Assembly: GCA_003222055.1 (NCBI GenBank)
Contig: QHUT01000061.1
Span: 1-52,878 of the forward strand
Direction of reading: 5' to 3'
DNA: 52,878 bases
Origin: Gemmatimonadota bacterium
GTDB lineage: Bacteria > Gemmatimonadota > Gemmatimonadetes > Gemmatimonadales > GWC2-71-9
This document shows positions 31,413 to 41,214 of this stretch, one piece after another (the first letter of the stretch is position 1; the number at the start of each line of letters is the position of its first letter). The notes beneath the pieces were generated by a model. That model did not search any database and was not told where the DNA came from. It was given only the letters and a program-made list of their open reading frames with translations. The position numbers and the translations under genes are program-made.

Positions 31413-32769
31413 GCTTCAGATTCTCCCACCACTCCATGCGCTTCTTGATGTCCTTCTCGAACCCGAACTCGGTCGGCTCGTACCATTTCTGCCCCCGCAG
31501 CGCTTCCGGCAGGTACTCCTGCGGCACGTACGCGTCCGCGAAGGCATGGGCGTATTGATACCCCGCCCCATAGCCCAGGTCCTCCATGAGCTTGGTCGGC
31601 GCATTGCGGATGTGCAGCGGCACCGCCTCGGACGGATGTGTGTGGGCCGCCTCCATGGCCTTGTCGAACGCCGCGTATACGCGGTTCGACTTGGGCGCGG
31701 TCGCGAGATACACGACCGCCTGCGCGAGGGCGAGCTCTCCCTCGGGCGAGCCGAGGAAGTGGTACGCCTCCTTGGCCGCGAGCGCGACGGACAGGGCGCG
31801 CGGATCCGCCAGTCCCACGTCTTCGGCGGCCATGCGCACCACCCGGCGCGCGACGTACAGCGGATCCTCACCGCCCGCCAACATCCGGGCCAGCCAGTAG
31901 AGCGAGCCTTCCACGTCGGACCCACGCACGGCCTTATGCAGGGCGGAGATGAGGTTGAAGTGCTGCTCGCCGGATTTGTCGTAGGCGGGCAGCGGGCGCT
32001 CGAGGACGGACTGTACGAGCTCGGGAGAAAGGGGAATGGGGAATGCGGAAAGGGTCGACGCATGCTTGAGCACCGCCTCGAGCGTGTTGAGCGCCCGCCT
32101 CGCGTCCCCTTGCGCATGTCGCACTAACAGGTCCAGGGCCTCCTCGGCGAGCTCGACCTTTCCCCTTTCCCCATTCCCCGTTCCCACCTCGCGCACCGCG
32201 CGTTCGATCACGGCCCGTATGTGGGCATCGGTGAGGGGCTCGAACACGAACACGCGGCAGCGCGACAAGAGCGGCGCCGTCAGCTCGAAGCTGGGGTTCT
32301 CCGTGGTGGCGCCGATCAGCGTGATGATGCCGTTCTCGACCCACGGGAGGAACGCGTCCTGCTGCGCCCGGTTGAAGCGGTGGATCTCGTCGCAGAACAG
32401 GATCGTGCCGCGCCCTTCGTACTTGAGCCGCTCCTCCGCTTGCTTGATGATCTCGCGCACGCGGGCCACACCCTCGGTGACCGCGGAGAAGGGCTCGAAG
32501 TGACGATCGGTGTGGTTCGCGATCAGCCGGGCGAGGGTCGTCTTGCCCGAGCCGGGCGGGCCCCAGAAGATGCACGACCCCACGTCGCCGCGCCGGATCA
32601 GCTCCCCCAGCGCCTTCCCGGGCCCGAGCAGGTGCTCCTGGCCGAGAAACTCCTCGAGGCGCGTCGGCCGCATGCGCGCCGCGAGGGGCTCCGCGGAGCG
32701 GGAGAACAGGGTGGGGTCAGACACGGGAAAGGGGAAACGGGAAATGGGAAACGTATTGCACGAAAACAT
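31381..32769 (-). CDS. rarA: Replication-associated recombination protein A (MgsA/RarA AAA+ ATPase)
   Basis: A 462-residue clamp-loader-like ATPase that acts at stalled replication forks. PLAARMRPTRLEEFLGQEHLL is the family N terminus, followed by Walker A GPPGSGKTT, Walker B ILFCDEIHRF, sensor 1 GATTENPSF and the C-terminal tetramerisation part (AHAFADAYVPQEYLPE). Heptamer arms encode GTGNGERGK and STLSAFPIPLSPE, which bracket the sensor-2 region, plus the final RETGKGKRET tail. The true start is unclear: the ATG at 32769 has a weak GGGG upstream and brings a repeat-coded leader; a GTG at 32724 starts right at SDPTLF but has only pyrimidines upstream. It is divergent from the four-helix-bundle gene. 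Confidence 0.9.
   Translation of the reverse strand: MFSCNTFPISRFPFPVSDPTLFSRSAEPLAARMRPTRLEEFLGQEHLLGPGKALGELIRRGDVGSCIFWGPPGSGKTTLARLIANHTDRHFEPFSAVTEGVARVREIIKQAEERLKYEGRGTILFCDEIHRFNRAQQDAFLPWVENGIITLIGATTENPSFELTAPLLSRCRVFVFEPLTDAHIRAVIERAVREVGTGNGERGKVELAEEALDLLVRHAQGDARRALNTLEAVLKHASTLSAFPIPLSPELVQSVLERPLPAYDKSGEQHFNLISALHKAVRGSDVEGSLYWLARMLAGGEDPLYVARRVVRMAAEDVGLADPRALSVALAAKEAYHFLGSPEGELALAQAVVYLATAPKSNRVYAAFDKAMEAAHTHPSEAVPLHIRNAPTKLMEDLGYGAGYQYAHAFADAYVPQEYLPEALRGQKWYEPTEFGFEKDIKKRMEWWENLKRETGKGKRET
32023..32050 (+). repeat. Heptamer arm (GGGGAAT-like x4), left arm in rarA
   Basis: Four degenerate GGGGAAT-type heptamers, inverted relative to 32158-32185, with 107 nt of native rarA between them. 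Confidence 0.75.
32158..32185 (-). repeat. Heptamer arm (CTTTCCC-like x4), right arm in rarA
   Basis: Four heptamers ending in CCC (two CTTTCCC, then CATTCCC and CGTTCCC), the inverted partner of 32023-32050. Confidence 0.8.
32725..32752 (+). repeat. Heptamer arm (GGGAAAN x4), left of the four-helix gene
   Basis: Four GGGAAA-plus-one heptamers with last bases G, C, T and C. It is the inverted partner of 33192-33219; together they bracket a 439-nt segment holding the four-helix-bundle gene. Confidence 0.9.
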
Positions 32770-32827
32770 ACCCCGTCCGCAACACACGGATGCCGAGGAC
32801 TCTCGGACGCGGCTCTATCGTCAGTCC

Positions 32828-33253
32828 ATGCGACAGCTTGAGTCGTTGGACGCCTGGCGTACAGCGCAAGAACTGGCCGAGGCCGCGTACCGACTCACCA
32901 TGACCTCCCCGCTCGACAGACACTTCGGACTCATCGATCAGATACGACGCGCCGCGGTGTCGGTCCCGGCGAACATGGCGGAAGGATACGCCCTGAGCAC
33001 CACCGCGCAATTCATCCGGTGCTTGAGAATCTCGCTCGGGTCCGCAGCGGAGCTCCGAACTCATCTGGATTTGGTCCGACGCCTCAAGCTGGCCGACGAT
33101 GAGGCCACGACGCAAGCCGTCGACCTCTGCACGAGAGTCGTCTCCATGGTGGTCGGCCTGCTTCGCAAGCTTGGGCAGCGCAGTCGTTCACGTTTCCCGT
33201 TTCCCGTTTCCCGCTTCCCGACTACGAGAGCCGATCCAACAGCGTCTTCGTGA
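32828..33253 (+). CDS. Four-helix-bundle protein (23S rRNA intervening-sequence protein family)
   Basis: A 141-residue protein and the only plus-strand gene in this block. LESLDAWRTAQELAEAAYRL, GLIDQIRRAAVSVPANMAEG, RCLRISLGSAAELRTHLDL and a last helix through VVSMVVGLLRKLG match the S23/IVP four-helix-bundle family, which forms pentameric, often basic barrels. Such proteins were first found inside intervening sequences of 23S rRNA, and relatives (Avd) serve diversity-generating retroelements. Neither an rRNA gene nor a reverse transcriptase is present here. The last about 20 codons are encoded by the right heptamer arm and then overlap the 3' end of the ZIP gene by 32 nt. No ribosome site precedes ATG 32828. 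Confidence 0.85.
   Translation: MRQLESLDAWRTAQELAEAAYRLTMTSPLDRHFGLIDQIRRAAVSVPANMAEGYALSTTAQFIRCLRISLGSAAELRTHLDLVRRLKLADDEATTQAVDLCTRVVSMVVGLLRKLGQRSRSRFPFPVSRFPTTRADPTASS
33192..33219 (-). repeat. Heptamer arm (GTTTCCC x4), right of the four-helix gene
   Basis: Three perfect GTTTCCC units plus GCTTCCC, ending 3 nt before the ZIP stop codon. It is the inverted partner of 32725-32752 and is translated as part of the four-helix protein tail. Confidence 0.9.
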
Positions 33254-33941
33254 CGTAGAACGCCAGGGCGCCGGCAAAGAACGCCGCCGGCAGCTTCCAT
33301 CCCCGCTTCCCCTGAAACTCCGGCACCAGGTTCGACGCCGCGACATAGATCGTGACGCCGGCGGACAGCGCCAGCCCGTGGCGCACCAGGAAGGAAAGCT
33401 GGTCCGTGAACACGACGCCCGCGAGCGTCGCGCCGCCCAGCATCGCCGCAGCGCCGATCGCTTGGCCGCCGGAGCGCCCGCCCGCCAGCATCAGGCTCGA
33501 CACCGTCACGCCCTCCGGGAGCTTATGCAGGAAGATGGCGATGAACACCATCACCCCGAGCGCCGGCCGCACCAGAAAGGCGCTGGCGATGGCGACGCCG
33601 TCGAAAAAGGTGTGCAGCAACAGACCAACCAGCGCCGACGTGCCGGCCACGCGGTTGACGGCGTGGGTCTCCTCGCCGAAGTGGAAGTGGGGCGTGAGCG
33701 TATGCTGCGTGAGGTGCACCGCGAGATACCCCGCGAGCACCAGCCCCGGGGCCGCCCTGCCCGAGCGGGCGAACGCTTCGGGGAGCAGCTCCACCAGAGC
33801 GACCGCCAGCATGAATCCGGCTCCGAACGCCACGAAGTGCTCGATCAGTGCCAGCTCCCGCGCCGCGCGCCGGGTCACCGCGAGGGCGCCGGCGACGTTG
33901 CCCAAGGCCGCCACCAGGGCGTACAGCAGCGCGCTAGACAC
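33222..33941 (-). CDS. ZIP-family metal transporter
   Basis: A 239-residue inner-membrane protein with eight predicted helices. Helix IV has HTFFDGVAIASAF and helix V has HKLPEGVTVSSLM, the paired His/Asp and His/Glu motifs that build the binuclear metal site of ZIP proteins. A His-rich stretch (HLTQHTLTPHFHFGEETH) lies in the loop after helix III. It should import zinc or another divalent metal. The GTG start overlaps the cca stop by 8 nt. Its last 32 nt overlap the convergent four-helix gene. Confidence 0.88.
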   Translation of the reverse strand: MSSALLYALVAALGNVAGALAVTRRAARELALIEHFVAFGAGFMLAVALVELLPEAFARSGRAAPGLVLAGYLAVHLTQHTLTPHFHFGEETHAVNRVAGTSALVGLLLHTFFDGVAIASAFLVRPALGVMVFIAIFLHKLPEGVTVSSLMLAGGRSGGQAIGAAAMLGGATLAGVVFTDQLSFLVRHGLALSAGVTIYVAASNLVPEFQGKRGWKLPAAFFAGALAFYVTKTLLDRLS

Positions 33942-35103
33942 GGGCGAGCAGCTGCTCCCGCGTATTGCGCGTCGGGTCCTCGAGCACGTCGGCGAGCAGT
34001 CGCGCCAGCGTCTCGCCCACCTCGGGGCCGGCCCGCACGCCCGCCGCGATCAAGTCGTCGCCGGTGACGGCGAGGTCCTTCAGGGTCAGGGGATCCTTTG
34101 CGGCGCGGATGGACGACACCACGCCGGGAAGCGGGACGGGGGAGGAGGGAAGAGCGAGTAAATCGTCGGCGTACTCACCGAGCTCCGACAGCCACCGCCG
34201 GACGGCCGGCAGGTGCTTCGGATCCGGATACTTGTCCAGCCATTGTCCGATCACGCGCCCTCGCTCGATGTCCTTGTTGGACGCCTTGAGTCGCGTCAGG
34301 AGCGACGCGGGGTCCCCTGCCAGAAATGACGTGATCAAAACCGGATCCCGTGGCAGGCTGTCGACCGGGCTCTTCCCCCTTCCCTCGTCCCTCTTCCCGC
34401 CGATCTCCGGCAGCCAGATCCGCGCCGCCCCCACGTCGATCCAGAGCGCGAGCAGCTTCGAGACGCGGCCCGCCGTCCGGATCCCCTTGAACCACTCCTC
34501 CCGCACCCGCTCGGCCGACAGCTGCGACAACCCCTGGACGTTTGCCTTCGCCGCCTCGAGCGTGCCGCCGTGGATGCGGAAGTCGAAGCGCGCGCTGAAA
34601 CGCAACGCCCGCAAGATCCGGAGATAGTCCTCCTGGAAGCGCCAGTTCGCGTCCCCCACCGAGCGGATCAGCTTCTTGGCCAGGTCCGCGGCGCCCTTGA
34701 AGGGGTCGCGCCACTCGTGCCGGATCGGATGGTAGGCGATCGCGTTGATCGTGAAATCGCGCCGCGCGAGGTCGTCGGTGAGCGACACGCCGAACTCCAC
34801 CACGGCGTGCCGGCCGTCGGTGCGGATGTCGCGGCGGAACGTGGTGACCTCGTGGGCCCGGTTGTCGCGATCGAGCACCGCCACGGTGCCGTGCTCGATC
34901 CCCACCGGCACCGTGCGCTTGAACAGGCGCCGTACTTCCTCCGGCGGCGCGGCGGTCGTGAGATCGAAGTCGTGGTTCTCGAGTCCCAACAGATTGTCGC
35001 GGATCGCGCCGCCGACGCACCAGGTCTCGTACCCGGCCGTTTCCAGCTTCTGGGCGATCCGCACCACCGTTTCGGGAATGGCGAGCCGGGCGGGAAACCC
35101 CAT
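33934..35103 (-). CDS. cca: CCA tRNA nucleotidyltransferase
   Basis: A 389-residue class II nucleotidyltransferase that adds or repairs the tRNA 3' CCA end. The head has CVGGAIRDNLLG, the catalytic HDFDLTT (Asp-x-Asp), RRDFTINAIAY and FQEDYLRILRALRFSARF. The helical neck and body follow. Two heptamer arms are translated inside the body: GGKRDEGRGKSPVDS and ALPSSPVPLPG. No C-terminal HD domain is evident. ATG 35103 is used. It lies 8 nt downstream of acpS and overlaps the ZIP start. Confidence 0.92.
   Translation of the reverse strand: MGFPARLAIPETVVRIAQKLETAGYETWCVGGAIRDNLLGLENHDFDLTTAAPPEEVRRLFKRTVPVGIEHGTVAVLDRDNRAHEVTTFRRDIRTDGRHAVVEFGVSLTDDLARRDFTINAIAYHPIRHEWRDPFKGAADLAKKLIRSVGDANWRFQEDYLRILRALRFSARFDFRIHGGTLEAAKANVQGLSQLSAERVREEWFKGIRTAGRVSKLLALWIDVGAARIWLPEIGGKRDEGRGKSPVDSLPRDPVLITSFLAGDPASLLTRLKASNKDIERGRVIGQWLDKYPDPKHLPAVRRWLSELGEYADDLLALPSSPVPLPGVVSSIRAAKDPLTLKDLAVTGDDLIAAGVRAGPEVGETLARLLADVLEDPTRNTREQLLARV
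34126..34153 (+). repeat. Heptamer arm (GGGAAGC-like x4), left arm in cca
   Basis: Four heptamers each starting GGGA (endings AGC, CGG, GGA, AGA), inverted relative to 34371-34398 with 217 nt of native cca between. Confidence 0.75.
34371..34398 (-). repeat. Heptamer arm (TCTTCCC-like x4), right arm in cca
   Basis: Four heptamers ending TCCC (TCTTCCC twice, plus CCTTCCC and TCGTCCC). It encodes GGKRDEGRGK in Cca. Confidence 0.75.
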
Positions 35104-35111
35104 GCCGGACG

Positions 35112-35495
35112 CTAGCCCTCGAGAATCACAGTGGCGGCCGCCGCGGCCCCGGTGTGGGTGAGGCTGACGTGCACGTGCCGTACGCCGCGCTCCCGGGCGC
35201 GCTCCGCCGCCCGCCCCGAGAGCCGCAGCTCGGGCGCGCCGCCCCCGCCTTTCACCTTGCCCACCTCCACCTGCAGCAGCGACACGCCCTGGCTCCATCC
35301 CGTCCCCAGCGCCTTGAGGCACGCCTCCTTGGCGGCAAAGCGCGCGGCGAGCGCCTGGACCTTGTCCGCACGACCGGCGCACTCTCCCCGCTCGGCCGGC
35401 GTGAAGACCAGCTCCTCGAAGCGCTGGTCGTGGTCGTCCAGCAACTGGCGCACCCGTGCGGTCTCGACGATGTCCAGCCCGATGCCGAGGATCAC
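35112..35495 (-). CDS. acpS: Holo-[acyl-carrier-protein] synthase
   Basis: A 127-residue phosphopantetheinyl transferase that converts apo-ACP to holo-ACP. MILGIGLDIVE carries the metal-binding Asp, and RFAAKEACLKALG carries the Glu/Lys catalytic pair. VHVSLTHTG is the C-terminal strand of the family. The GTG at 35495 follows GAGGAG at about 9 nt and gives the canonical N terminus. It starts 13 nt after the SDR stop and is followed by cca after 8 nt. Confidence 0.93.
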   Translation of the reverse strand: MILGIGLDIVETARVRQLLDDHDQRFEELVFTPAERGECAGRADKVQALAARFAAKEACLKALGTGWSQGVSLLQVEVGKVKGGGGAPELRLSGRAAERARERGVRHVHVSLTHTGAAAAATVILEG

Positions 35496-35508
35496 CGCGA
35501 CCCACTCC

Positions 35509-36282
35509 TCAGCCGCACAGCACGCTGCCGCCGTTGACATTGAGGATCTCGCCCGTGATGTGGCGCGCCAGATCGGAGCAGAGAAACACGATGGGCCCGG
35601 CGACGTCGTCGGCGCTCGCGACACGGCCCAGCGGGATGGTCTCCTCGATCTCCCGCTTCCCTCTTCCCGCTTCCCTCCCGTACGGCTCCGCCGACATCTC
35701 GGTATCGACCCACCCCGGCGCCACGCAGTTCACGCCGATCTGCCGCGGGGCGAGCTCGACGGCGAGGGACTTGGTGAACGCGATGACGGCGCCTTTGGTC
35801 GCCGCGTAATCGGCGTGGAACGCCTCGCCGCGCTGCCCCGCCGTGGAAGAGACGAGCACCACCTTGCCGCCGTCGGGCAGCAGCGGAATGCCCGCGCGGC
35901 ACACGTACAGCACGGCGTCCAGGTTGGCGTGCATCGTCGCGTCCCACTGCGCGTCGGTCATGCGCTCGAGCGGTACCTCGTCGGGTGGCCAGATGCCGTG
36001 ATTCACGATCAGCAGGTCGAGGCCGCCGAGGGCCTGCACCGCCTCAGCGACCGCCCGCTCTGCCGCGGCCGGATCTCCCAGGTCACCCCCGATCGCTACC
36101 GCCCTGTGCCGCCCTGTGCCGCCCTCGACCGCCCTGACGGTTTCTTCGGCGTCTTCCCTGCGGCTGCGGTAACCGACCGCGACCCGGCATCCGGCGCGCG
36201 ACAGCATCACCGCCGTCGCCCGCCCGATGCCCCGCCCCCCGCCGGTGACGAAGGCACGCTTCCCCGAAAGATCGATCACCAC
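35509..36282 (-). CDS. Short-chain dehydrogenase/reductase, FabG-like
   Basis: A 257-residue classical SDR. It has the cofactor motif VTGGGRGIG, the NHG segment (VNHGIW, where NNAG is usual), the catalytic Ser in VLVSSTAG and the Tyr/Lys pair in YAATKGA, then PGWVDTEM. Reduction of a 3-oxoacyl thioester is possible, but SDR substrates cannot be read from sequence. Repeat-coded segments occur: EGGTGRHRA from a decamer array, and YGREAGRGKREIEE in the substrate-lid loop from a heptamer arm. The start is probably GTG 36282 or 36279 after GGGGAT; upstream codons are repeat-derived. acpS follows directly, suggesting a lipid-metabolism operon. Confidence 0.85.
   Translation of the reverse strand: MVIDLSGKRAFVTGGGRGIGRATAVMLSRAGCRVAVGYRSRREDAEETVRAVEGGTGRHRAVAIGGDLGDPAAAERAVAEAVQALGGLDLLIVNHGIWPPDEVPLERMTDAQWDATMHANLDAVLYVCRAGIPLLPDGGKVVLVSSTAGQRGEAFHADYAATKGAVIAFTKSLAVELAPRQIGVNCVAPGWVDTEMSAEPYGREAGRGKREIEETIPLGRVASADDVAGPIVFLCSDLARHITGEILNVNGGSVLCG
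35648..35675 (-). repeat. Single heptamer arm (GCTTCCC-like x4) in the SDR gene
   Basis: Four heptamers ending CCC, translated as part of YGREAGRGKRE. I found no inverted partner within the gene. Confidence 0.65.
36101..36140 (-). repeat. Four decamers GCCCTGTGCC-like in the SDR gene
   Basis: Two perfect and two diverged copies of a 10-bp unit, again four in number, translated as the VEGGTGRHRA loop. Confidence 0.65.
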
Positions 36283-36293
36283 CCATCCCCATT

Positions 36294-36365
36294 GCGGATT
36301 GGGGATTGCGGATTGCGGATTGGAAGACCGCCCATCGAATCCGCAATCCGCAATCCGCAATCCGC
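36294..36365. repeat. Heptamer hairpin between gmhA and the SDR gene
   Basis: Four GCGGATT units (second one GGGGATT) at 36294-36321, a 16-nt loop, and four perfect AATCCGC units at 36338-36365. It predicts a 28-bp stem with one mismatch, starting 3 nt after the gmhA stop on the minus strand; it could act as a terminator or processing site. Confidence 0.92.
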
Positions 36366-36367
36366 GA

Positions 36368-36943
36368 TCATGTGTTCAGCTGTGCTTCCACAATCGCACA
36401 GATAACGTGCTCGACCGCGAGCTGCAGCTCCTGGATATGCGAGGTCTCATCGGCCGGTATCACGAGGGAGTCGTCGACGAGCCGCCGCACGGCGCCGCCG
36501 CCCTTGCCGAGCAGCGCGACCACGCGGGCGCCCTTGGCGCGCGCCGCCTGGGCCGCGCGCACCACGTTCGCGCTCTCGCCGCTGGTCGAGTGCAGCACGA
36601 GCAGGTCGCCGGGCCGCACCACGGCCTCCACCTGCCGGGCGAACACCGCGTCGAACCCCAGATCGTTGCCGCACGCCGTGAGCAGCGACGTGTCGGTCGT
36701 CAACGCGACAGCCGGGAGAGCCCGGCGGGTGGGCCCGTAGCGGACCACGTACTCGGCGGCCACGTGTTGGGCGTCGGCGGCGCTGCCGCCGTTCCCCGCG
36801 AACCACAGCGTCCCACCGCCGCGCAGGGTGTCGACGTAGAGGGCGGCCAACCGCGCGATGTCGGTGGCATGTTGCTCGGCGACCCGGGACGCGAGCGCCG
36901 CGAGGCCGGCGAGGCCGACCCGCGCCTGCTCGGCGGGGGTCAC
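36368..36943 (-). CDS. gmhA: SIS-domain phosphoheptose isomerase
   Basis: A 191-residue SIS-fold protein. It has the substrate loop GNGGSAADAQHVAAEYV, ALTTDTSLLTACGND, LHSTSGESANV and the C-terminal SHIQELQLAVEHVIC, matching GmhA, which converts sedoheptulose 7-phosphate to heptose 7-phosphate for LPS core or glycan heptose. The GTG start overlaps the GGGPS-family stop (GTGA). DiaA-type paralogues share the fold, but the Glu and His of the active site fit GmhA. Confidence 0.85.
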   Translation of the reverse strand: MTPAEQARVGLAGLAALASRVAEQHATDIARLAALYVDTLRGGGTLWFAGNGGSAADAQHVAAEYVVRYGPTRRALPAVALTTDTSLLTACGNDLGFDAVFARQVEAVVRPGDLLVLHSTSGESANVVRAAQAARAKGARVVALLGKGGGAVRRLVDDSLVIPADETSHIQELQLAVEHVICAIVEAQLNT

Positions 36944-37677
36944 CCGGCGACCGCCCGCACCAGCGCCGGCAGATCGGCGTCCGGCCCCCCCCCGGCGCCG
37001 CGCTCTTCCAGCGCCGTCCCCACCACCACGAAGTCCGCACCGGCGTGCCGCGCCGCGCGCACCTGCGCCGGGCTCCGGATCCCGCCGCCCACGAACAGCG
37101 GGAGGCCGGGAACGCCCTCGCGGCAGGCGCGGATCACTTCGGCCGACACCGGCCGGGGAGCGCCGCTTCCCGCGTCCAGATAGACGGCCTGCATGCCGAT
37201 GAGCCGCGCCGCCGTCGCGTGTGCCCGCGCGAGCTCCGGCTTGTCGGCCGGGAGCGGGCGCGTCTGGCTCACCGCTTCCACGCTCGTCACTCGGCCCCCG
37301 TCGATCAGGATGTACCCGGTCGAGAGCGTCGGCACGGGGTGGCGCGTCAGGAACGGCACGGCCCGCACATGCTCCTCGATGAGGTACTGGGGGTTGCGCC
37401 CGGACACCAGAGAAAGGAAGAGGATGAGATCCACCTCCTTGGTGAGCTGCAGCGCCGAGCCGGGGAACAGCGCGACGGGCAGTCCCACGGCCGCCTGCCG
37501 GATCGCCCGCGCCACCAGCTCCGTGTCCTGGGTGCCGTCGAAGGAGGAGCCCAGGAGGACGCCCGCGGCGCCCGCGGCGCGCGCCGCCCGGGCCACCACC
37601 GCGGCCTCCGCCGGCGCGGTGCGACTCGGGTCCACCAGCACCAGCAGCCCCGGTCCCGCCCCGAGCAGCGCGCTCAC
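36940..37677 (-). CDS. Geranylgeranylglyceryl-phosphate synthase family protein (group II type)
   Basis: A 245-residue TIM-barrel prenyltransferase. LLVLVDPSR carries the metal-binding Asp, LLGSSFDG follows, and ALFPGSALQLT with LFLSLVSGRNP forms the glycerol-1-phosphate side. The later motifs TGYILIDGG, VYLDAGSGA and PLFVGGGIRSP are diagnostic. Known members attach a prenyl chain to glycerol-1-phosphate: GGGPS in archaea, PcrB with heptaprenyl diphosphate in Bacillus. Bacterial group II members in FCB phyla have unresolved products. The GTG overlaps the upstream small gene stop (GTGA). No glycerol-1-phosphate dehydrogenase is in the window. Confidence 0.85.
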   Translation of the reverse strand: MSALLGAGPGLLVLVDPSRTAPAEAAVVARAARAAGAAGVLLGSSFDGTQDTELVARAIRQAAVGLPVALFPGSALQLTKEVDLILFLSLVSGRNPQYLIEEHVRAVPFLTRHPVPTLSTGYILIDGGRVTSVEAVSQTRPLPADKPELARAHATAARLIGMQAVYLDAGSGAPRPVSAEVIRACREGVPGLPLFVGGGIRSPAQVRAARHAGADFVVVGTALEERGAGGGPDADLPALVRAVAG

Positions 37678-37990
37678 GATCCGCCCCCGCCCGCGCCCCC
37701 ATCCCCGGCCCCCACGCGTCCCGCGAGGGCCGCCAGGCCGGCCACGTCGGCCTCGGCCTGCGCCTCGAACGCGTACGTGATGAACGCGTCGGCCGCGAGC
37801 AGATCCAGCGCCAGCTCGCGCCCGCCCGCCGGTCGCCCCGCCACCCGTGCCAGCAGGCGCTCCCCCAGCCGGGCCAGATGGTCCGGGAGCGACAAGGCCG
37901 CGTCGTCCACGGCGGCCGCGAGGGAGGGGCGCAGCACGTCGGGCGGCGCCGGGCGGCGCGTCTCGAGCCACGCGAGCAGCTCGCGCCGGG

Positions 37991-37994
<4 letters not shown>
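37674..37994 (-). CDS. Small conserved-position protein, unknown function
   Basis: A 106-residue protein starting at an ATG that overlaps the alaS stop (ATGA) and ending in a GTGA overlap with the GGGPS-family gene. The N terminus is Leu/Arg-rich (TRRELLAWLETRR), the middle looks helical (ALSLPDHLARLGERLLARV), and the tail is Ala/Gly-rich ending GDGGAGGGGS. There is no Cys, no signal peptide and no membrane segment. I do not recognise a family. Tight coupling on both sides is the main evidence that it is translated. Confidence 0.68.
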
Positions 37995-40627
<2,633 letters not shown>

Positions 40628-40728
40628 GGGGGGAATATAGTGCGCGCCACGGGGCAACTGAAAGGCGAGCGCGGAGTTACCGCTTAGGCCGGGGGGCGAC
40701 CGCCCGCGGGCACCGACGCCCCCCCGTG

Positions 40729-40753
40729 AACCCCGGGGCGTGGCCCCGGGGTT
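40729..40753. repeat. REP-type palindrome, left end
   Basis: AACCCCGGGGC, loop GTG, GCCCCGGGGTT: a perfect 11-bp stem, the inverted copy of 41190-41214. Confidence 0.85.
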
Positions 40754-40765
40754 ATCCTACCCACG

Positions 40766-41167
40766 CTACCGTGGGATACGGTCGGGATGTTGCTGAAACT
40801 GCCCTGCCAAGTAGGACCGCGTCGGGAGGACGTCGCGTCGCGACAGAGAGCCGGCGTAGTAACCGCGACACCATCGCACGCGCTGGGCATCCAAACGCGC
40901 TGAGTTGATGCGCCGCGCCGATTCTGACTTCGCGTCCCGGACAAACGCCGCCAGCGTCGCGTGTGGCGGGTAGCTCACGACGACGTGCACGTGATCGCTC
41001 AACACGGCTTGAGCGTGAACACGGACGAGAGTACGTCGCCCCGCATCGAGCACCGAATCCGTAATTACCGAGACGTCGAGTTTACGGATGGCAGGGACGC
41101 GCCGCCATGTATGCCACGTGACGTGAGCGTACAGTCCGCACGCCTGGTGAGGTCCCCGCTTTCGCAC
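40766..41167 (-). CDS. REP-associated tyrosine transposase (IS200/Y1 family)
   Basis: A 133-residue Y1 transposase. It has the HUH metal-binding motif in SDHVHVVVSYPP and the catalytic Tyr in TRSYLAGQF, with a basic helix between (RDAKSESARRIN). It nicks and rejoins single-stranded DNA at palindromic ends; here the cognate ends are the flanking REP hairpins. The GTG at 41167 is chosen because GGAGGG lies exactly 6 nt upstream; the open frame continues to an ATG inside the right hairpin. It appears intact and is somewhat shorter than typical RAYTs. Confidence 0.85.
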   Translation of the reverse strand: MRKRGPHQACGLYAHVTWHTWRRVPAIRKLDVSVITDSVLDAGRRTLVRVHAQAVLSDHVHVVVSYPPHATLAAFVRDAKSESARRINSARLDAQRVRWCRGYYAGSLSRRDVLPTRSYLAGQFQQHPDRIPR

Positions 41168-41189
41168 GCGACGCCCTCCAGGGTAGGTT

Positions 41190-41214
41190 AACCCCGGGGC
41201 CATGCCCCGGGGTT
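41190..41214. repeat. REP-type palindrome, right end
   Basis: AACCCCGGGGC, loop CAT, GCCCCGGGGTT: a perfect 11-bp stem, the inverted copy of 40729-40753. Confidence 0.85.

Noticed and set aside
32725-33219. A 23S rRNA intervening sequence
   Set aside because: No rRNA sequence flanks it; the neighbours are rarA and a ZIP transporter.
32828-33253. Four-helix-bundle gene as the Avd accessory protein of a diversity-generating retroelement
   Set aside because: No reverse transcriptase, template repeat or variable C-type-lectin target is visible in the window.
29769-36365. Regular repeats that might suggest a CRISPR array
   Set aside because: Units are 7 bp, directly tandem and without spacers, arranged as inverted arms; no cas genes are present.
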